Positions 11,326 to 24,819 are shown, numbered from the stretch's first letter. The stretch: DNA of 64,000 nt from Loxodes magnus (GCA_946699065.1 CAMPDV010000101.1:186001-250000), one strand, 5' to 3'. The notes: generated by a model not told the origin, from the letters alone. Numbers and translations: made by a program.

Positions 11326-12930
11326 TCACTTCATCTGATTGCGCTCAACAAAAATAAAGCCTTCTTTCTCCTCCTTCTCTACACTTTTTAATTCTTCTTT
11401 TTCAATATACTAAAATTCGAAGGATTCATCCTTAACTTCTTGATAAATTTCTCTGTTTCTGTCAAATTCAAGTAAAGTTTTATCAATGTTTTCTAGTCTT
11501 AAGCCAACCGATTCGAAATCCTTTATAAAGCAAGCTAAAACTAAAGAGCATGTTTCCATAGAATCATATCAAAAGTAATATTTTTATTTATTAAACTTAT
11601 CTGATAAGCCTTATTCTAGTTTAACTTGAGGATAGATACCTGCTCCTATATCCATTATCATGGTTATAAATTCAATGAACTCCTTAATTGAATCCTATAA
11701 AATGCTTTTAAGTTCTTTTAATAATTGATGGTCATTTTGCATATTTTCCTGTTGCTTGTAAAACTGAATAGATTTATTTACTTCGTAATCAAGGAACTTA
11801 GAGGCATGTAGACAAATCCTAAGACATTCTTTATTATCCTACTTACTAAGCTACTCTCATAAAACTTCTGATCTTTGCTTAGTTAACTCTAATATGCTTT
11901 TTAGAGTTTAAATTTAAAAGAAAATCTCTTTTTCTTCTGCTTTATTTTTAGGCTAAGCTTAGATTTATTACTCCATTGATCCTGATATTTCAGGTTCTTC
12001 AACTTCTTCTTTGTTTTTATTTTCTTCCAGTTTTTGCTATTACTAGAATAACTCAGGAGTCAATAGTATTTCATATTCGTTCTCTTACATTTGCATTCCT
12101 TATTTAATTCAGTCATTTTCAAGTAGCTGAACTATATTAGGTCTTTAGTTTTTATCATATTGAAGTAAGCTTCTAATTAGATTCTAGCACTCTTAGCTAA
12201 CTTGTACTCTAAAGAAATCTCTTATTCCAAACTTTTGCATTTCTTTAAGTTCTTTTACAGTGGTGGCGTTAAAAGGAGTAACTCCTACTAATAACTCAAA
12301 CATTATGATACCAAAAGAGTAGAGGTCAGCTTTAAAATCATACTCCTAACCCAATAGAACTTCAGGAGCAGAATACAAAGGAGTTCCACATACTGTTTTA
12401 GCTAATTAAGATTCCTAAAGCGATTAGCTTAGACCTAAGTCTGCAATATAGAGCATGGCTTTAGTACTATTCTCTGAAAGCAGAATATTTTCTGGCTTAA
12501 TATCTCTATGAACTATACTGTTTTTATGCATTGCTGAAAGTCCTAAGGCTATTTAAGCTGACCAATATTGCAATTACTATTCTGAAATTTTCCTATGCGT
12601 GTTAATATATTACCGCAAATCCCCACCCTCATAGTACTACATCACGAAATAATAATTATTATGCGTACACACTAAGTCAAACAGTTATACGATATGAGGG
12701 TTATTGCTCAATTTAATTAAGTTTATCTTTTCTTCTTTAAACCTCTCTTGCTAATTTTTACTTAGATTCAACTTAGGAATTTACTTTATCGCTATTTTTA
12801 CCGATTAAAAGTTCTACTGAATCGACCTCCCTAGATATACATTTCCAAACACACCAGTACCAATAAGATTACCTAAGTAATACGATCCGATTCTCTTTTG
12901 CTATACAGTGTTATGCTTCAATTTTTGCAT
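11326..12930 (-). CDS. Ser/Thr protein kinase, ULK/ATG1-like
   Basis: 534 aa, no intron. Kinase domain at residues about 17-275: glycine loop '[15 protein letters not shown]', catalytic Lys in 'VKIAIKQIPK', '[11 protein letters not shown]', an activation segment opening with 'ADLGLS' (DLG, not DFG), '[14 protein letters not shown]', and '[12 protein letters not shown]'. The C-terminal half is helical with acidic linkers and resembles the interaction tail of ULK/ATG1-type kinases; this assignment is weaker than the kinase call. DLG occurs in some active kinases, so activity is not excluded. Stop TGA 11326-11328; Met at 12930 begins 12 residues before the kinase fold. Confidence 0.88.
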
Positions 12931-14084
12931 TTTTATAATTATACTAAATAGAATTACTATAAGACATATTTTAAACTAATGCCTATTATTTTCTTTTATC
13001 TACTCTACTAATCCTTACTTTAAACCATAACCTGTTATACTTCTTTAAATCCTTAGCTTATTATTACTGTTTCCTCCTTTTTCTAATTTCCTGGTTAAAC
13101 TTATTTAGATCAAAAAGAAACTTTCTTTGAAATTTCATTCTTGAATAGTAAAGTTTATACAAATGCTGCACAGATTAAAGAATAGCATGTCTTATTTCAA
13201 ACTAAGACTCATACAAAAATAGACAGAGTGCTTTGTAAATGAAGCATATAAATAAACTGCTTAAGTAAAGTACTTTAATTAACTAATCGTATATCAATTA
13301 TTAGCTTTAGCTTTCTAATTAAATGCTACTTTTTTAAACTTCTATAATAGTCATCTCCTAGTATTTATAATACACATCCTATGCTTTTGATTGTCTATAA
13401 GATCATACTATGATATAGTAATTCGATTACTAATACTATTATAATATAGCTAAGATAAAGAAGCGCTTATAGTTGAGGAAGAAGAAATTACTTGAGGCTT
13501 ATGAAATGAATAATCATATTGTAGTAGAAGGTAATTAAAGTAGGTACTAATAATAGTTGTACCTATTAACCAATTATTTAAATACAAGTCTAACTATAAA
13601 AGGGTAGAAGATAATATCCTATTTTAAAAGCTTCTATAAAGATGAGTTATTTAGCCTAATCTTTATCCATCTTAAACTATAAGCATTGAGATATCTAATA
13701 GATCAAGCTAATATGAGAATACCTTATTTATTGAACCACTTTACTTAGGTGTAATTATAGAAAAGAGGTAAAGTTCTAGGATTATGAGTATGGAACTACT
13801 TTGAATACTAAGTGAGTTATTTTATTAATGCCTTTACTTTAATTCTTTTATCTATCCTTTTGAATTTCTATTCTCAAGTTCTCTAATATATGCTCCTGCT
13901 AGCTTAATTATGAGTGATTTAAGTAAAACGATAATCTAGATTTTTAGTAATAATACAAAAATTAAAAGCTTCTTATAAAACTCCTTAAGAGGTATTTACT
14001 TTCTATTTTAGTTGAAACAGGTAGTAAGTAACAAGTCACTTGTATTTCTAATTTAATTAACTATGGTATTACTTAAAATAGAAA
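12931..14084. other. Spacer between divergent genes
   Basis: 1.15 kb of AT-rich sequence between the divergent kinase and lipase genes, so it should hold both promoters. I could not recognise promoter elements. Confidence 0.5.
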
Positions 14085-15053
14085 ATGGTAGAACAAATGT
14101 AAAATGCTTAGAAGCCTCTAGAACTAAATGAGATAAATTTAGATTAGAAAAGAAAGTAGATTTATAATACTAAATAAGATGTTAACTAACAAGAATGGGC
14201 AGCTAAAGGACTAAGGTTTCCCTAAGAAGGATATAATTGGCTTATATTCTAGAGTAAATCTGATGGATCAAGATTACATACTTATAAATGAGAAAGCGCT
14301 ATTCAACCACCAAAAGCAGTGGTAATTCTAGTACATGGATGGAATGATAGTACAGAAGGATTTGCTTATTTAGCATAAAAAATGTCACAATTGGGAATTG
14401 AAAGTGTAGGCTTTGATATGAAAGGTTTTGGAAAGAGTGGAGGAGAAAGAGGAATAATAAGAAGCTGGGATGTTTTGGTGGAAGACAATAATAACTTTTA
14501 CTAATAGATAGTAAAACTCTATAATGTCCCTATTTTTATATTAGGACATTCTCTAGGTGGATTAATGGCTGTTTATACATATAATACTATTAATACTGCT
14601 GGATTAATTTTAGTAACTCCTGCTTTGGCTCCTAATCCGAACTTTAATCCTTGCCTTAGAAAAATTGCAAAGTGTTTAAATGCATGTTGTTCTTGCTTAC
14701 CAATAATTGGATAATAACATGGTCTAGCTAGTAGAAATATTTAAGCAGAGTAATAATGGTTTCAAAACAAAAATAACTACACTGGTAAAATTCACGTACG
14801 AACTGGTTTTTAAATCATAGTTGCACTTGAGCGATTTCAAAATAGCAATCATGAAATAGCTGTTCCTTTTATAATTCTTCAAGCAGGAGTTGATAAATTA
14901 GTTGATCAATTTCAAATAAAAGAGTTCTTTGACAAGCAAAAGCAAATTGATAAATAATACTCCTTTTTTGAAAACGCATGGCATGATATGTTTAATGATC
15001 CTGATGCTGATAAAATAATAGATGAAATAACACAATGGATAAAAAAACATTGA
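14085..15053 (+). CDS. Alpha/beta hydrolase, monoacylglycerol lipase-like
   Basis: 322 aa, no intron, serine hydrolase of the monoglyceride-lipase/lysophospholipase (Hydrolase_4) type. Oxyanion region 'VVILVHGWNDSTEGF'; 'GFDMKGFGKSGGERG' is the family motif; nucleophile elbow 'GHSLGG' near residue 160; catalytic Asp in 'LQAGVDKLVD'; catalytic His in 'NAWHDMF'. All three triad positions are present in order. A cap region lies between the Ser and the Asp, with a Cys-rich patch ('CLNACCSCLP'). No signal peptide or membrane helix. Start Met at 14085, stop TGA 15051-15053. Likely releases fatty acids from membrane or storage glycerolipids. Confidence 0.9.
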
Positions 15054-15874
15054 AAACTCTAATAACATAAATAAACTCTTTCTATTCTATATTTATATTT
15101 GCTTTTTCTTTGCTCACTTTACCTTTTTCCATTTCTCTTAACTAGTCACTAATTCAACTAAAATTGACTTACTATTTTCAGCAGTATATAATTAAATAGC
15201 CTTCATTAGTTAAATATTGTCTAATCTATTAAAATTTAATTACTTACCTGTATTTACTAAGGTTTGATAATTTCTATAGTAAGTATAAATCTTTAAGACT
15301 ATTCTAAAGACTCCATATAATCTAGCACTAAATTAAGATATTCAAATTATAAACTTTATTAATTGGCTAGCAATTTATAAAACTATGTTGTATTCATTTA
15401 TCTTTTTGAGTTAAAGGCTAGTTAATGTTACTGTATTAATTTCCTAGCAAGTATAATTACTTAACCATTGGTTTAGCAATTATTTTATTTATATCACACT
15501 AAATAAGCCTTTAGATTTAGAAACCTCTGTACTATTACTAACTAACGTGTTAAATAAACACGCCATATTTCTCCTATTTCTCTACTTTAAACTTGCCTTT
15601 TAATCCTTTTTAGACCTATTATCTCCATTCACTTTAGCTTAACCTAACTCTCATTGAATCTTTTGCTCATTCCTTCTTTCTCAGATACTAATGAACTATA
15701 CATGATTAAAGCCAACGCTTTGAGCTTAGATAATAGTGTATTATTTCGAATGATTTTAGATATAGTGAATTAGTAGTCTAAAAGTAGAGAGACTTGATTA
15801 GATAATTATAAAGGAAGATTGATATTAAGTATGAATAAAAGTATAGATTTTTATTGTTTGTCAAGATTTGAATA
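15054..15874. other. Spacer between convergent genes
   Basis: AT-rich 3'-to-3' spacer; no feature supported. Confidence 0.5.
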
Positions 15875-18800
15875 TCACTGATTTTTGTTTTTCCTTTTAG
15901 CTTTAACTATTTTTCTGACAACTGTATTCTCTCCTAGTTGTCTATGTATTTAAACGCGTCTGCTATATAAAATGTTCTTCAAAGCCTCCTGCTTTACTTA
16001 GGAAAGTTAGCCTACCAAGGCTTTTAATCCTTCTAAGGCATTTTCTTATAGTTTTTTAATGAAATCTTGAAAGTATTGATACTCATCAACTGACTGTAAT
16101 GATGACTATAGCTGATTTATGGAAAGCTAAGCTTCTGTTTCTTCAGACACAATTTCTTTCATTAGTTCTTATTAAGTCATAGGGGAGTCATTTTAATTGT
16201 TAGTTGTTTCATTGTTAAGGAAATCTTCCATGTCTTGTTAGAACAAATGTCGTTCAATCTCTTTCATATCTTTAAGCTCTGCTTCATCAGAATCTTCAGA
16301 AGACATTGACATATCCAAATTATTTTTCTTTTCTTCCTAAATCTTCTAGCTATTATCAGTATTAGCTAATATAGTAATTATAAGTTCAAAAATTTAAGGT
16401 ATTAGGTCCGAAACATCTGTGGGGATATTTTACTCCATCAAGATAGTACAACAACCCAATATCACTATCTTCTTATCATAGGAAGTTACGAAGCAATTAG
16501 CATACTAAATAGTCTCCTAGAGCAAGTACTTTAAGTATGTTATTGGTGGTTAAGATTATGCCATGTTAGCACTCGAAAGTATAGTCATAGTCAACTAAGA
16601 GTTATATAAAATTGAGCAGTAAAAGACATTTAAAAGTCTAGCTCTTAAAAATTTGCAGTAAATTTGTCCTTACAAATATCTTGTCACTACTGCTTCTATT
16701 ATTTACTATAACTCCCCATCAAGAATGTTTGGTAGGCTCTGAGTTAAATTCTTACCTAAAGCATAACTTAGAATAAGAGACATCCTTCTGCGTTTAAAGC
16801 CTCGTTTAATTTATTTTTGCGAGGAGTGCTAAAGACATTACTTTTACACATTTCAACTAACTAAATCCATTAAAACTTACGAATTGGACATACTAAATGT
16901 TTTACTCCAAAAACTGCTTTCCATACAAAATGTAGCAATTTAGAGTGACAAACATATGACTAAATCCTCCTTTATATTTTAGTTATACTTTAGGAAAATA
17001 CTAGTAAAGTTCCCATCCTAGTTATGTGATAGTTTGACTCTTTTTCATAAAGGAGTTTAGACAAAGTAGTATATCATCTTCAAAGTCTATTTCTGAAGGT
17101 TCTCTTATATAAAGGAATAAGTTTAAAAGGTTTTACTCGACTTCCTATAGTCTGGCTGGAATGATTTCCTTATTATCACATATGGATCTTATAATATTCC
17201 AACATTTCACTATTGTCAATTGGTCTTTTTTTAAATGAGTGCTTTGATTTGCTTATTTACTCATTTTCACTTTTTCCAGCTCAGTTAAGATTCTTTAAGA
17301 GAGTAAAGTTAGCAAAGGTACTAAATACTCATTGACTAGCTCTGTGCAACCTTAACATATTTCCATCATTGCATCGAAAAATGCTTTTTCACTTGCACTG
17401 CTTATTGCGTTTATGAGGCTAGGAAAGATACTTCCTATCTAGGCGTCAATCCTCATCATAATATCTTCTTCCTAGACTACATAAGCTAAAGTTTCACTTG
17501 CCTGAATCATTATTGCTTTTGAATTTTCAGGAGCTAAGGAATTAATAACAAAAGTTAGAAAACCTTAAAAGTAGTTTTCATTCAAATGGAATAAATATTC
17601 AGCAAAGAAGTAGTAAAAGAGGTTAAGTCTACACTTTATTATTCCTGAGTTTGTTGAAAAAAGGACTTAAAAGTTGTTAACTAAGGTTTTTTCTAAAAGG
17701 TCTAATAGATCGTCTCTTTTAGATAGGGAGAAATGAATAACGCATAAAGCCATTAGAGAAGTTTCTATAACTACCTCACCTTCACTTTAAGTCAAAAACT
17801 TGCAGTTAGCTATGGCTTATAGTTCTGGTAAGTTCATTATACTCTAAGCCTCACTTTCTTAGTGTTGTAATGAGAGATCGACGAACTTACAAATTAACTA
17901 GACTACGTAAGTTAGACTTCCATCTATATGTTCGCATAAGCTTTCTAGAAGTTGAGCTGCTACTGTTTTTGGAGTCTCACTTTCTTGTCTTTCACATGTA
18001 TCTTGACCTAAAGCAACAAATTCGTCTGGACTTTCTTCGAAAGTATCTTTCTCATTATCATTAATTTTAAGAAACATAAAGCAAATATCTATTAAAATCT
18101 AAGTTCTCTACTAGGAAAATATCTAGAAAAATTGAGGCTCAGAGCTACACTTATAAAGCAATTAAAGTGATTCAATCACTAAATTTGATATAAATTCTCC
18201 TTCTAGCAGTTCATCAAAATTAGGGTTATTAGTTAGATAGATTAAACTGTTAATTACAGTAGGTAAAATATTAATGGCTATGCTCATAAATGGATTGCTC
18301 ATTATATTTTCATTCTAAACCTACAATTAGCTTCCCTTTTCCTTTTCCTTTCCCTTTTCTTTTTAATTCTTATTATCGAATAAATGGCCAATGATGATGT
18401 TAAAAGAATTCAGCACTGAACACTTTAGTTCATCTAGTACAATTGAGTTCATAGAGCAGTCAGTAGATATTATGCTTTACTAAAGCATCATATTGGGCAC
18501 TTCTTAAGGATTGTGCTTAGTGATATAAAGAATTTGCTAGAATATCTAAGCTAATTCTTGCTTATCAGAGAATAGCTTTATGTATTTAGAGCATTGCAGA
18601 TCAAAGTTTTCAAGTATGGTAGCAATTGTATACGCCCATTCCTATAAAATGTCTAATGCTTCTTCAGTAATTTTCTCTGCTTAATCGGTGTTTATACTCT
18701 ATGAGAGTTATGCGATTCCTTTTAAAGCAACTTCTACCATTTGAGGAGTAAAGTTATGAAAATACTTCTAGATTTGGCTACTGTTGTTCATATTGTTAAA

Positions 18801-19286
18801 TATTGCCCTAAAAGTTCTTAAACCTCCTTTTACTGCGTCTCCGTTCTAAGACAAAGCTTGGAATATTAGAGGTAAAACTTTTTCGAAAATTTCTTGCTGT
18901 CCCTCTTCAATAGTAAATATAGGATTTAAAGCAAAGCCTAAGCTAGTTCTGATATGTTGATCCATAGGCATGACAATGGTCCTAAATATCTCTTCAATTA
19001 ACGAAATTCTTTACTGAACTGTGGTGTTATTTAGTTCTTTGCTTAATGTTCTTAAAATATTCCTTAAATTAAGTGCTGCACTATTTTTAAGATGAGTTTA
19101 AGTCTAAGCATCATACTCTTGATGGACATTCTAAATGATTTAAATACAAGTGTACAAATACCCTAACAAATTTTGAGAAGCGAGCTATTTAAGTTGAGTC
19201 TCAACTTAATTTCTAACTTCATTGTTTTGCTCATTAAAAGTCTGTAATAATAAGTTGGCAACCAACTAAATTTCCTATGTGTTCAT
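15875..19286 (-). CDS. IPO7: Importin-7/8-like karyopherin (importin-beta family)
   Basis: Nuclear transport receptor built of HEAT repeats, 1,124 aa after removal of two introns (16739-16755, 16861-16880). Recognisable importin-7/8 stretches are 'SLGFALNPIFTIEEGQQEIF', 'GDAVKGGLRTFRAIF', 'FEDDILLCLNSFMKKSQTI' followed by 'WELYQYFPKVQ', 'VEMCKSNVFSTPRK' with 'LNAEGCLLFQVMLQ', an acidic loop ('MSMSSEDSDEAEL'), and the C-terminal 'DEYQYFQDFIKKLQ'. Introns were placed because only their removal keeps these in one frame. Start at the first Met (19286); stop TGA 15875-15877. Importin-11 or another relative is the alternative; the importin-beta superfamily is secure. Confidence 0.85.
16739..16755 (-). 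other. 17-nt intron in the karyopherin gene
   Basis: Transcript-sense GTAAGAATTTAACTCAG, with TTTAAC as a possible branch site. Removal joins 'CLLFQVMLQ' to 'SLPNILDGELQQ' and keeps the frame open to the true C-terminus. Confidence 0.8.
16861..16880 (-). other. 20-nt intron in the karyopherin gene
   Basis: Transcript-sense GTAAGTTTTAATGGATTTAG. Removal joins 'QYVQF' to 'LVEMCKSNVFSTP', matching the importin-7/8 family. Three nt longer than most introns here, showing length is not fixed. Confidence 0.78.
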
Positions 19287-19398
19287 ATTTATAGGAGGAA
19301 TCAAAATGTCTGATTTAATTTTATCACGGGATGAATAAATTTGAATTTAATTCTAATTTTAGAATTTCCTTTAAATTAAAAATTTAAATTTAGTTATT

Positions 19399-21862
19399 TC
19401 ACTCACGAAATATTCTTTCTCTATTAAGCATTAGAACATTTGTCTTTCTTGTTTCTTCTTAATCTTCGTTGCTTGAATTTTCCCTTTCATTTCCACTTGA
19501 TTAGTCTCCAGATTATTAATGACTCTAATAATGTTGATCTCTTGCACTTTCTTCTTTTTAGTATATCTGCTTAAATTGATAATTTTCTTCTCTTTAACTT
19601 TGTTTTATATCTTTCATATAACTCTGTTACTATTCTTGAACTCTTCACTAATTTAAGTTTTCTTCAAATTGGCTTGCTTCTCTTTCTTTGAACTTCTAAC
19701 TTTGCTCGTTTATTTTTTCCAGCTTCTATTATTATCTATCTTTCACTTAAAATGTTTATTGATTAAATTCTTAACTTCTAAATTAAGAAGAGAATTTATT
19801 CTAAATCTTTTACGAATTAAATTATTAAGTATCATTTTATATTTTTAATTCCTCATATTACTGAATAAAACTTTCGTTTTAAGAGTTATTTGAATATAAC
19901 TCATCTTATATTTCTGAAAAATGACTTTCCTCAGTTTATTTTTCTTCATGAATATCCGATTAGCTTTCAAGCTTCTCAACAGCTTCTTTCTAGCTATCTT
20001 TTTTGATTTCTTTTTGCTAAATTTGAGTGTTAGAACTTTTGCTTTATGATTTAATAGTTTGCTGAGAAGTTTACTTCTATGCCGTTTCTTACTAAGGTTT
20101 GGGTTCTTTTGAATTTTACTCAAAAATTTTTTTTCAGTCTTCAGCTTAAATCATTGGTGTAACACATTCTTCATCTTCTTTTTGTGAATATCCAGAAGTG
20201 TATCTATTCGGTTAACCATCAAATTCTCTAAATATTTTGGTTTATTTTACTCCCTTATTTTGAATAACTAACTTATCTCTAGCTTTGCTTTACTTGTCTT
20301 TTTAGATGTCATTTTCTTCATCTGAATTGATTTAATGAATTATTAAAGGTGTATTTTGAAACATCTTTCCTGCATAATCGCTATCTTCTGATGAAGATTC
20401 CTATTCTTTTAAATCATAGTTCCTGGTATTCTTCATATAATCTAAGTGAGCTTCTTACATACTAAGCGGAAGAACTTAATCGCTTTACTCTTAATCTTTA
20501 TATTCACTATATAAATGACTTGAAACTTAATTTTAAGTCCTATTTTCTTGTTTTTATTTCTTTTCCTTTTAAATTTTTTCTTTTTTCTAACTACTTTTTA
20601 CCTCATTTTATTTCTATTCGTATGAAGTCTTCTTTGCTTCCTTTTGCTTTCCTTAAGTCTATATTCCTTCTTTTTAAGCATTTTTATTTAACTATTAAAT
20701 CTCTGAATTTATCTATTTCTTGTAGTTTTTCTCTTGTTTATTTTCTAAACTTTTCTTCTCCGTTATTATTACATTTGTTTCTTTTACTTATTGCTTTTCA
20801 ATCTTCTACACTTTTTTATTCTTGCTAGCTTAGTCAATTTATTTTTATATTTCCTTCTCACTTTTTTTAATTTATTTATTTTAGTTTACTTCTTCATCTG
20901 ATTGATTATCTTGCTAATAGTCCTAACTTTCAAATTATAAAGTAAAAGTTTGCTTTTATGGTTAAAATGTTTCTACCCCTACATTAGAACTTTCTAAATA
21001 CTGCTTTTTGCTCTTTTTAACAACTTAGATTTCTTAGCTATTTTCTGATATAATATTAGTTTCTTAAAATTGCTATTTTACAACCTTTTTACTTTTTATC
21101 TATTCTTCATTAATCTAAGTTTGCTAGGGGCGATAGTTATAGCTTTATTATTTAGTTATTTCTAGATTTTTTTAAGCTGTTTAATTTTTTCCTTAAGTCT
21201 TAGCTTATTTCTACATTTGTTAGGCTTAGTTTTGATTTCAATTAGGTAAAGCATTTTGATTAAACTACTAAGCATCTACTCTCTCTTCATTACTGAGTCT
21301 AGGTCTCTATTTAAATTACTAATACTAAGGCTAATTAAATACTTATTTACTCTAGAAATGTGTAGAAAATAATTTTGAATCAAGGGGAAAATATTAAACT
21401 GTTTTTCTCTCTATACTTTCATAGTTCGGTTAAAAATTTTCCTATTTCTCTGACTAAAGTTTTTATTTCGAATTAGGCTTTTCTGAGTATGTCTATCTTT
21501 ATTTCTACTATTTCTTCTAGTTGCTTCTTTTATTCTCATTTTTATTTTCGTTTTTTTTCTTTTTCTAACTCCCTAAAGGTTCGCTGTATTATAACTACTA
21601 CAAACCTCCTGATTTTTTCTACTTAGCAGTAGATTAAAAAGTAATCTATTAGTTTTCTTCCTAAGCTTGAAGTTCTTTCTCTTTAAGGATTGTTTCTTGC
21701 TGGCTCATTTCTGACTTAGATTCTTAAAGCTTAATTTTTACTTTTTTTCTTTCTTTCTTCTGTAATAAAAATAATTACTTTAGTACTCTAAGGCTCTTCA
21801 TCCTATTTGGTAACTTCCTATATCTTTACTTCCCTTTCATCAACACAGTTTAGCATCCCCAT
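19399..21862 (-). CDS. Gln/Lys/Glu-rich coiled-coil protein, unknown
   Basis: 814 aa after removal of a 19-nt intron (21760-21778). No family recognised. The whole chain is low-complexity Gln, Lys, Glu, Asn and Ser with repeated heptad-like stretches, no membrane helix and no catalytic motif. N-terminus is 'MGMLNCVDEREVKIQEVTKQ'; stop TGA 19399-19401. Two points support it as a real gene: the frame holds for over 800 codons with only three in-frame TGA, and the intron restores the frame exactly. TAA/TAG glutamines are very dense, which is why standard translation leaves only fragments. Structural or basal-body-type proteins often look like this, but no function can be assigned. Confidence 0.7.
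21760..21778 (-). other. 19-nt intron in the coiled-coil gene
   Basis: Transcript-sense GTAATTATTTTTATTACAG. Removal joins the short first exon ('EEPQSTK') to 'KKERKKVKIK' and the 780-codon second exon in frame. Confidence 0.7.
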
Positions 21863-22510
21863 TTTCCTTACTTTCTTAAACTATTAAAATCAGCAAAATA
21901 AACCATTTAAACTATAACTACCCCAATTTTAGTCCTTTCTCTCTATATGCTAATAAGTTAATTATCATACTCAACTTCATTGTAATAGCCAATTACCCCT
22001 TCTCAGCTAGTAATCTAAATAAAATAACTAAAATAAGAGCTGAAAGTAAAAGCTTAAGCACAAGGAACAAAGCAATTAAATACTTAAAGAAGCAGCTAAC
22101 ATAAGTAAGCTATCTTACTATAATGAGTCTAGAAGACACTTAGTAGCAATAAGAAAGTAAATGAACAAAATATTAATAGTAGCAAAAATTATGGCTAGCT
22201 GGATATAGAAAAGAGTGTTTTTGTAATATACACAGATCTATAAATAACATTCAATATTTATTGCATGATTTAAGAATATTCAAATATGTAAAAACTAAAT
22301 TACCTACCTTTAAAACTCTCAGTGAGAAAATAAAAAAGACCCAGAAAAATGTGAGCTATAGACTAGAAAGGCATTAATTAGATTAGTAAAGCTTGTAAAA
22401 TATACTGTCTTAATAGTGTTGTGTAATGGTAATAATATTATATAGTAAGGATAGAGTAGGATATGAATTAAATGATTAATAAATAAATATTAAGTTATAA
22501 AAGAGTGAAT
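21863..22510. other. Spacer between divergent genes
   Basis: AT-rich; should contain both promoters. No motif identified. Confidence 0.5.
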
Positions 22511-23392
22511 ATGGGATAAAATAATGAAAAGTAGACAGAAGATAATTCAACTAATTAATAATAGAAATTACCTAAACCAAGTGCTATTGTAAATTTGGGA
22601 AAGATACGTATTTAACCTGTTCCTGGTTCAAGAGGAATTCGTAGTAGAAAGTAAGGACTTATTTCTGTTTACTGCGAAAAAAATAGGCAAATTTATGATA
22701 TAAGGCTAACTCCTGGACTTACTGTAGGAGAGCTAAAGGAAATTTTAACAGCTAAAATAGATCAAAAAATATTTTCTAGACATGTTAAGCTTTATCTATC
22801 AGAACAAGAACTTCACAATACTATCAAGCTTTAAGATATTATTCAGAACAAAAATTTATTGAGAATGGAAATTATCGATCCATCTGATCATTCTGTCATG
22901 GAGCATAGCTTAATGAATATAGTTTTATAGTCATAGAAAGGAGAAGTCAGGTATTAATATAGAAAGAACGGACCAGTAAATCAAGTTAATAGAGCTATTA
23001 TTAGTCCTACTAGCACTGTTCATAAAGAAGAACAGAGATTTGACTAACAAAACTAGAGATAAAACGGAAGATATACTCCTTAAAATAACTCTCAGCATTT
23101 AAATAATTCCTCAAGTGAATCTCATTCTAGCTATAGTGCTAATAGTGCACCTATTCAATTATTAAAACCTTGAGATATTGATTTGTCAGTCTATAAAGTC
23201 CCAGAGATAAGAATCTCCTCTAAACTATTAAGAAAAAACAAATAAGCATCAGTTAAATTATAGAATACATTGGACTACCACAGTTTTAACAACTAAAATT
23301 AAGTACTTTAGTAGGTAAAAAATAATAACTTTGTAATAGAAGAGATGGAAGAGGAAGAAACTGGAAAGAAATCATTTGTCTAGAAGAGCTGA
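22511..23392 (+). CDS. Protein with ubiquitin-like fold, unknown
   Basis: 293 aa, no intron needed. Residues about 38-112 look like a beta-grasp (ubiquitin-like) domain: 'GLISVYCEKNRQIYDIRL', then 'TPGLTVGELKEILTAKI', 'HVKLYLSEQEL' and 'IKLQDIIQNKNLLRMEII', alternating strand-helix-strand as in ubiquitin. There is no terminal Gly-Gly, so it is not a conjugated modifier; a scaffold or adaptor with an integral UBL is more likely. The rest is Ser/Asn/Gln-rich, ending in an acidic patch ('EEMEEEETGKKS'). Start Met 22511, stop TGA 23390-23392. The fold is inferred from pattern only. Confidence 0.6.
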
Positions 23393-24819
23393 AACTAATT
23401 AGTAATGTAACTTGAATGAACTTTATTGCTAAATATATTGTACTCATTTAACTATTTCTAACATCATATACCTAACTCTTTTTTCTATTACTCGCTAAAT
23501 TCAATATCTTTCAATCTGTATTAATAAGCCTTTTAAATAGGTTTTAGAGTATAAGTTGCTATTAACGCTTTGAATTAAATGATTGAATGTTTATCGTTAG
23601 AAAGGCAAATTTATCCTTAAACAGACTATAATATTAATAAGGTATTTCAAGTGGCTAATTTATAAAATAGCATTCTAAAGTTCGATAGCTTATGAATGAA
23701 TAAACGAAAATAAGATTAAAATCAGTTCAAAAAGAAATGAAAATAAATTCTAAATAAGTTGAATGCAAATCTTAGGTATATATGTTATAATAACTGCAAA
23801 CATATTCCAACTTAAGAGCTAATTAAATCCATTTTCAAGATAAAAGTAATTCATAAATTAAATGAAATTATACATTTAATTAAGAAATAAACTCTTTCAT
23901 TATGATTAACGATTGCTATTCAATTATTGCTATAGATCTAATATAAAAGGATATCATATCGAAGACTTTGAAAAAGTTCAAAAAGAAAAGAAAATTTTAC
24001 GTTTCTTTGATTAAAACTGAAAAAAGAATCTAATTTAAGGTTTAATAATAAGAATAAAGCTACTAGCTGATTATACTTTTGCTAACTGTATAGCATTTCT
24101 ATTTATTTCATTGTACTTGTACAATTTTAAAATCATTTTTTCCCTGAAAATTATACTGAAATTCTTAATAATTCAGAAGCTTTTTTATTTACAAAGCTTA
24201 CCTCTTGCTCATAATGAAAATTTCGCTTATAATTTGCACCATTATTCTCACCTAATTTCTTAAAGTTAGGTTATTCTTTACTACTTCAATTCCTTTATGG
24301 AAAAGAATGAAAAAACCACTTAAATTAAAGAATATAGTAAGCTAGATTTACCTTTAGCATTTTATTCAATTTGATAGATCTTTTCTAATCTCTTCAACAG
24401 TATTCTCAGTTTCTCAATGAAGTGGTAATGTTCAAAGAGTAAGAGGATTTTATTAATAAAGCTTAATTTTGACTGTGAGGATTTTTCAATTAGGAATGGA
24501 GATTTAAGCTTTTTGTGAAATTTAACGCAAAAAGTAGCATCTAAGGTATTCAAATTTCAACAAGTTACTAAAGTAATTTAAGTTTTGAATTAAAGTAACG
24601 AATACTCTGTTTAATTAAGTAGTCTCATATAGAGACTCATCACTTACTGAAGATATATTTATAATCTAATTAAGCTTAATAAATTATAGTTGCTTTAGTA
24701 AGATAATAGTGGCTAATGGAATTTATGAGCTACACGTTTGGATATTTGGCTGTATAAGTATATTAGAAAACTTAAGATATTGTCAAAGTAAAATTGTTTG
24801 AAACCATAATTAAATTAAA
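23393..24819. other. Spacer with a possible small minus-strand exon
   Basis: Mostly AT-rich with no gene. On the minus strand, 24362-24553 reads 'LDATFCVKFHKKLKSPFL' and on to 'LLFEHYHFIEKLRILLKRL', which is well-formed amphipathic protein. A second plausible stretch, 'GANYKRNFHYEQEVSFVNK', lies in another frame around 24200-24250. A small spliced gene is possible, but I could not join the pieces with a convincing intron or find its stop. Confidence 0.3.

Noticed and set aside
15240..15250. TACTTACCTG, resembling the 5' end of U1 snRNA
   Set aside because: No U1-like stem-loops, Sm site or composition change follows; a ten-base match in AT-rich DNA is expected by chance.
20520..20828. Hydrophobic plus-strand ORF resembling a membrane protein
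   Set aside because: Antisense of the Lys/Gln-rich coiled-coil gene; Lys codons reversed give Phe and Leu, which mimics membrane helices.
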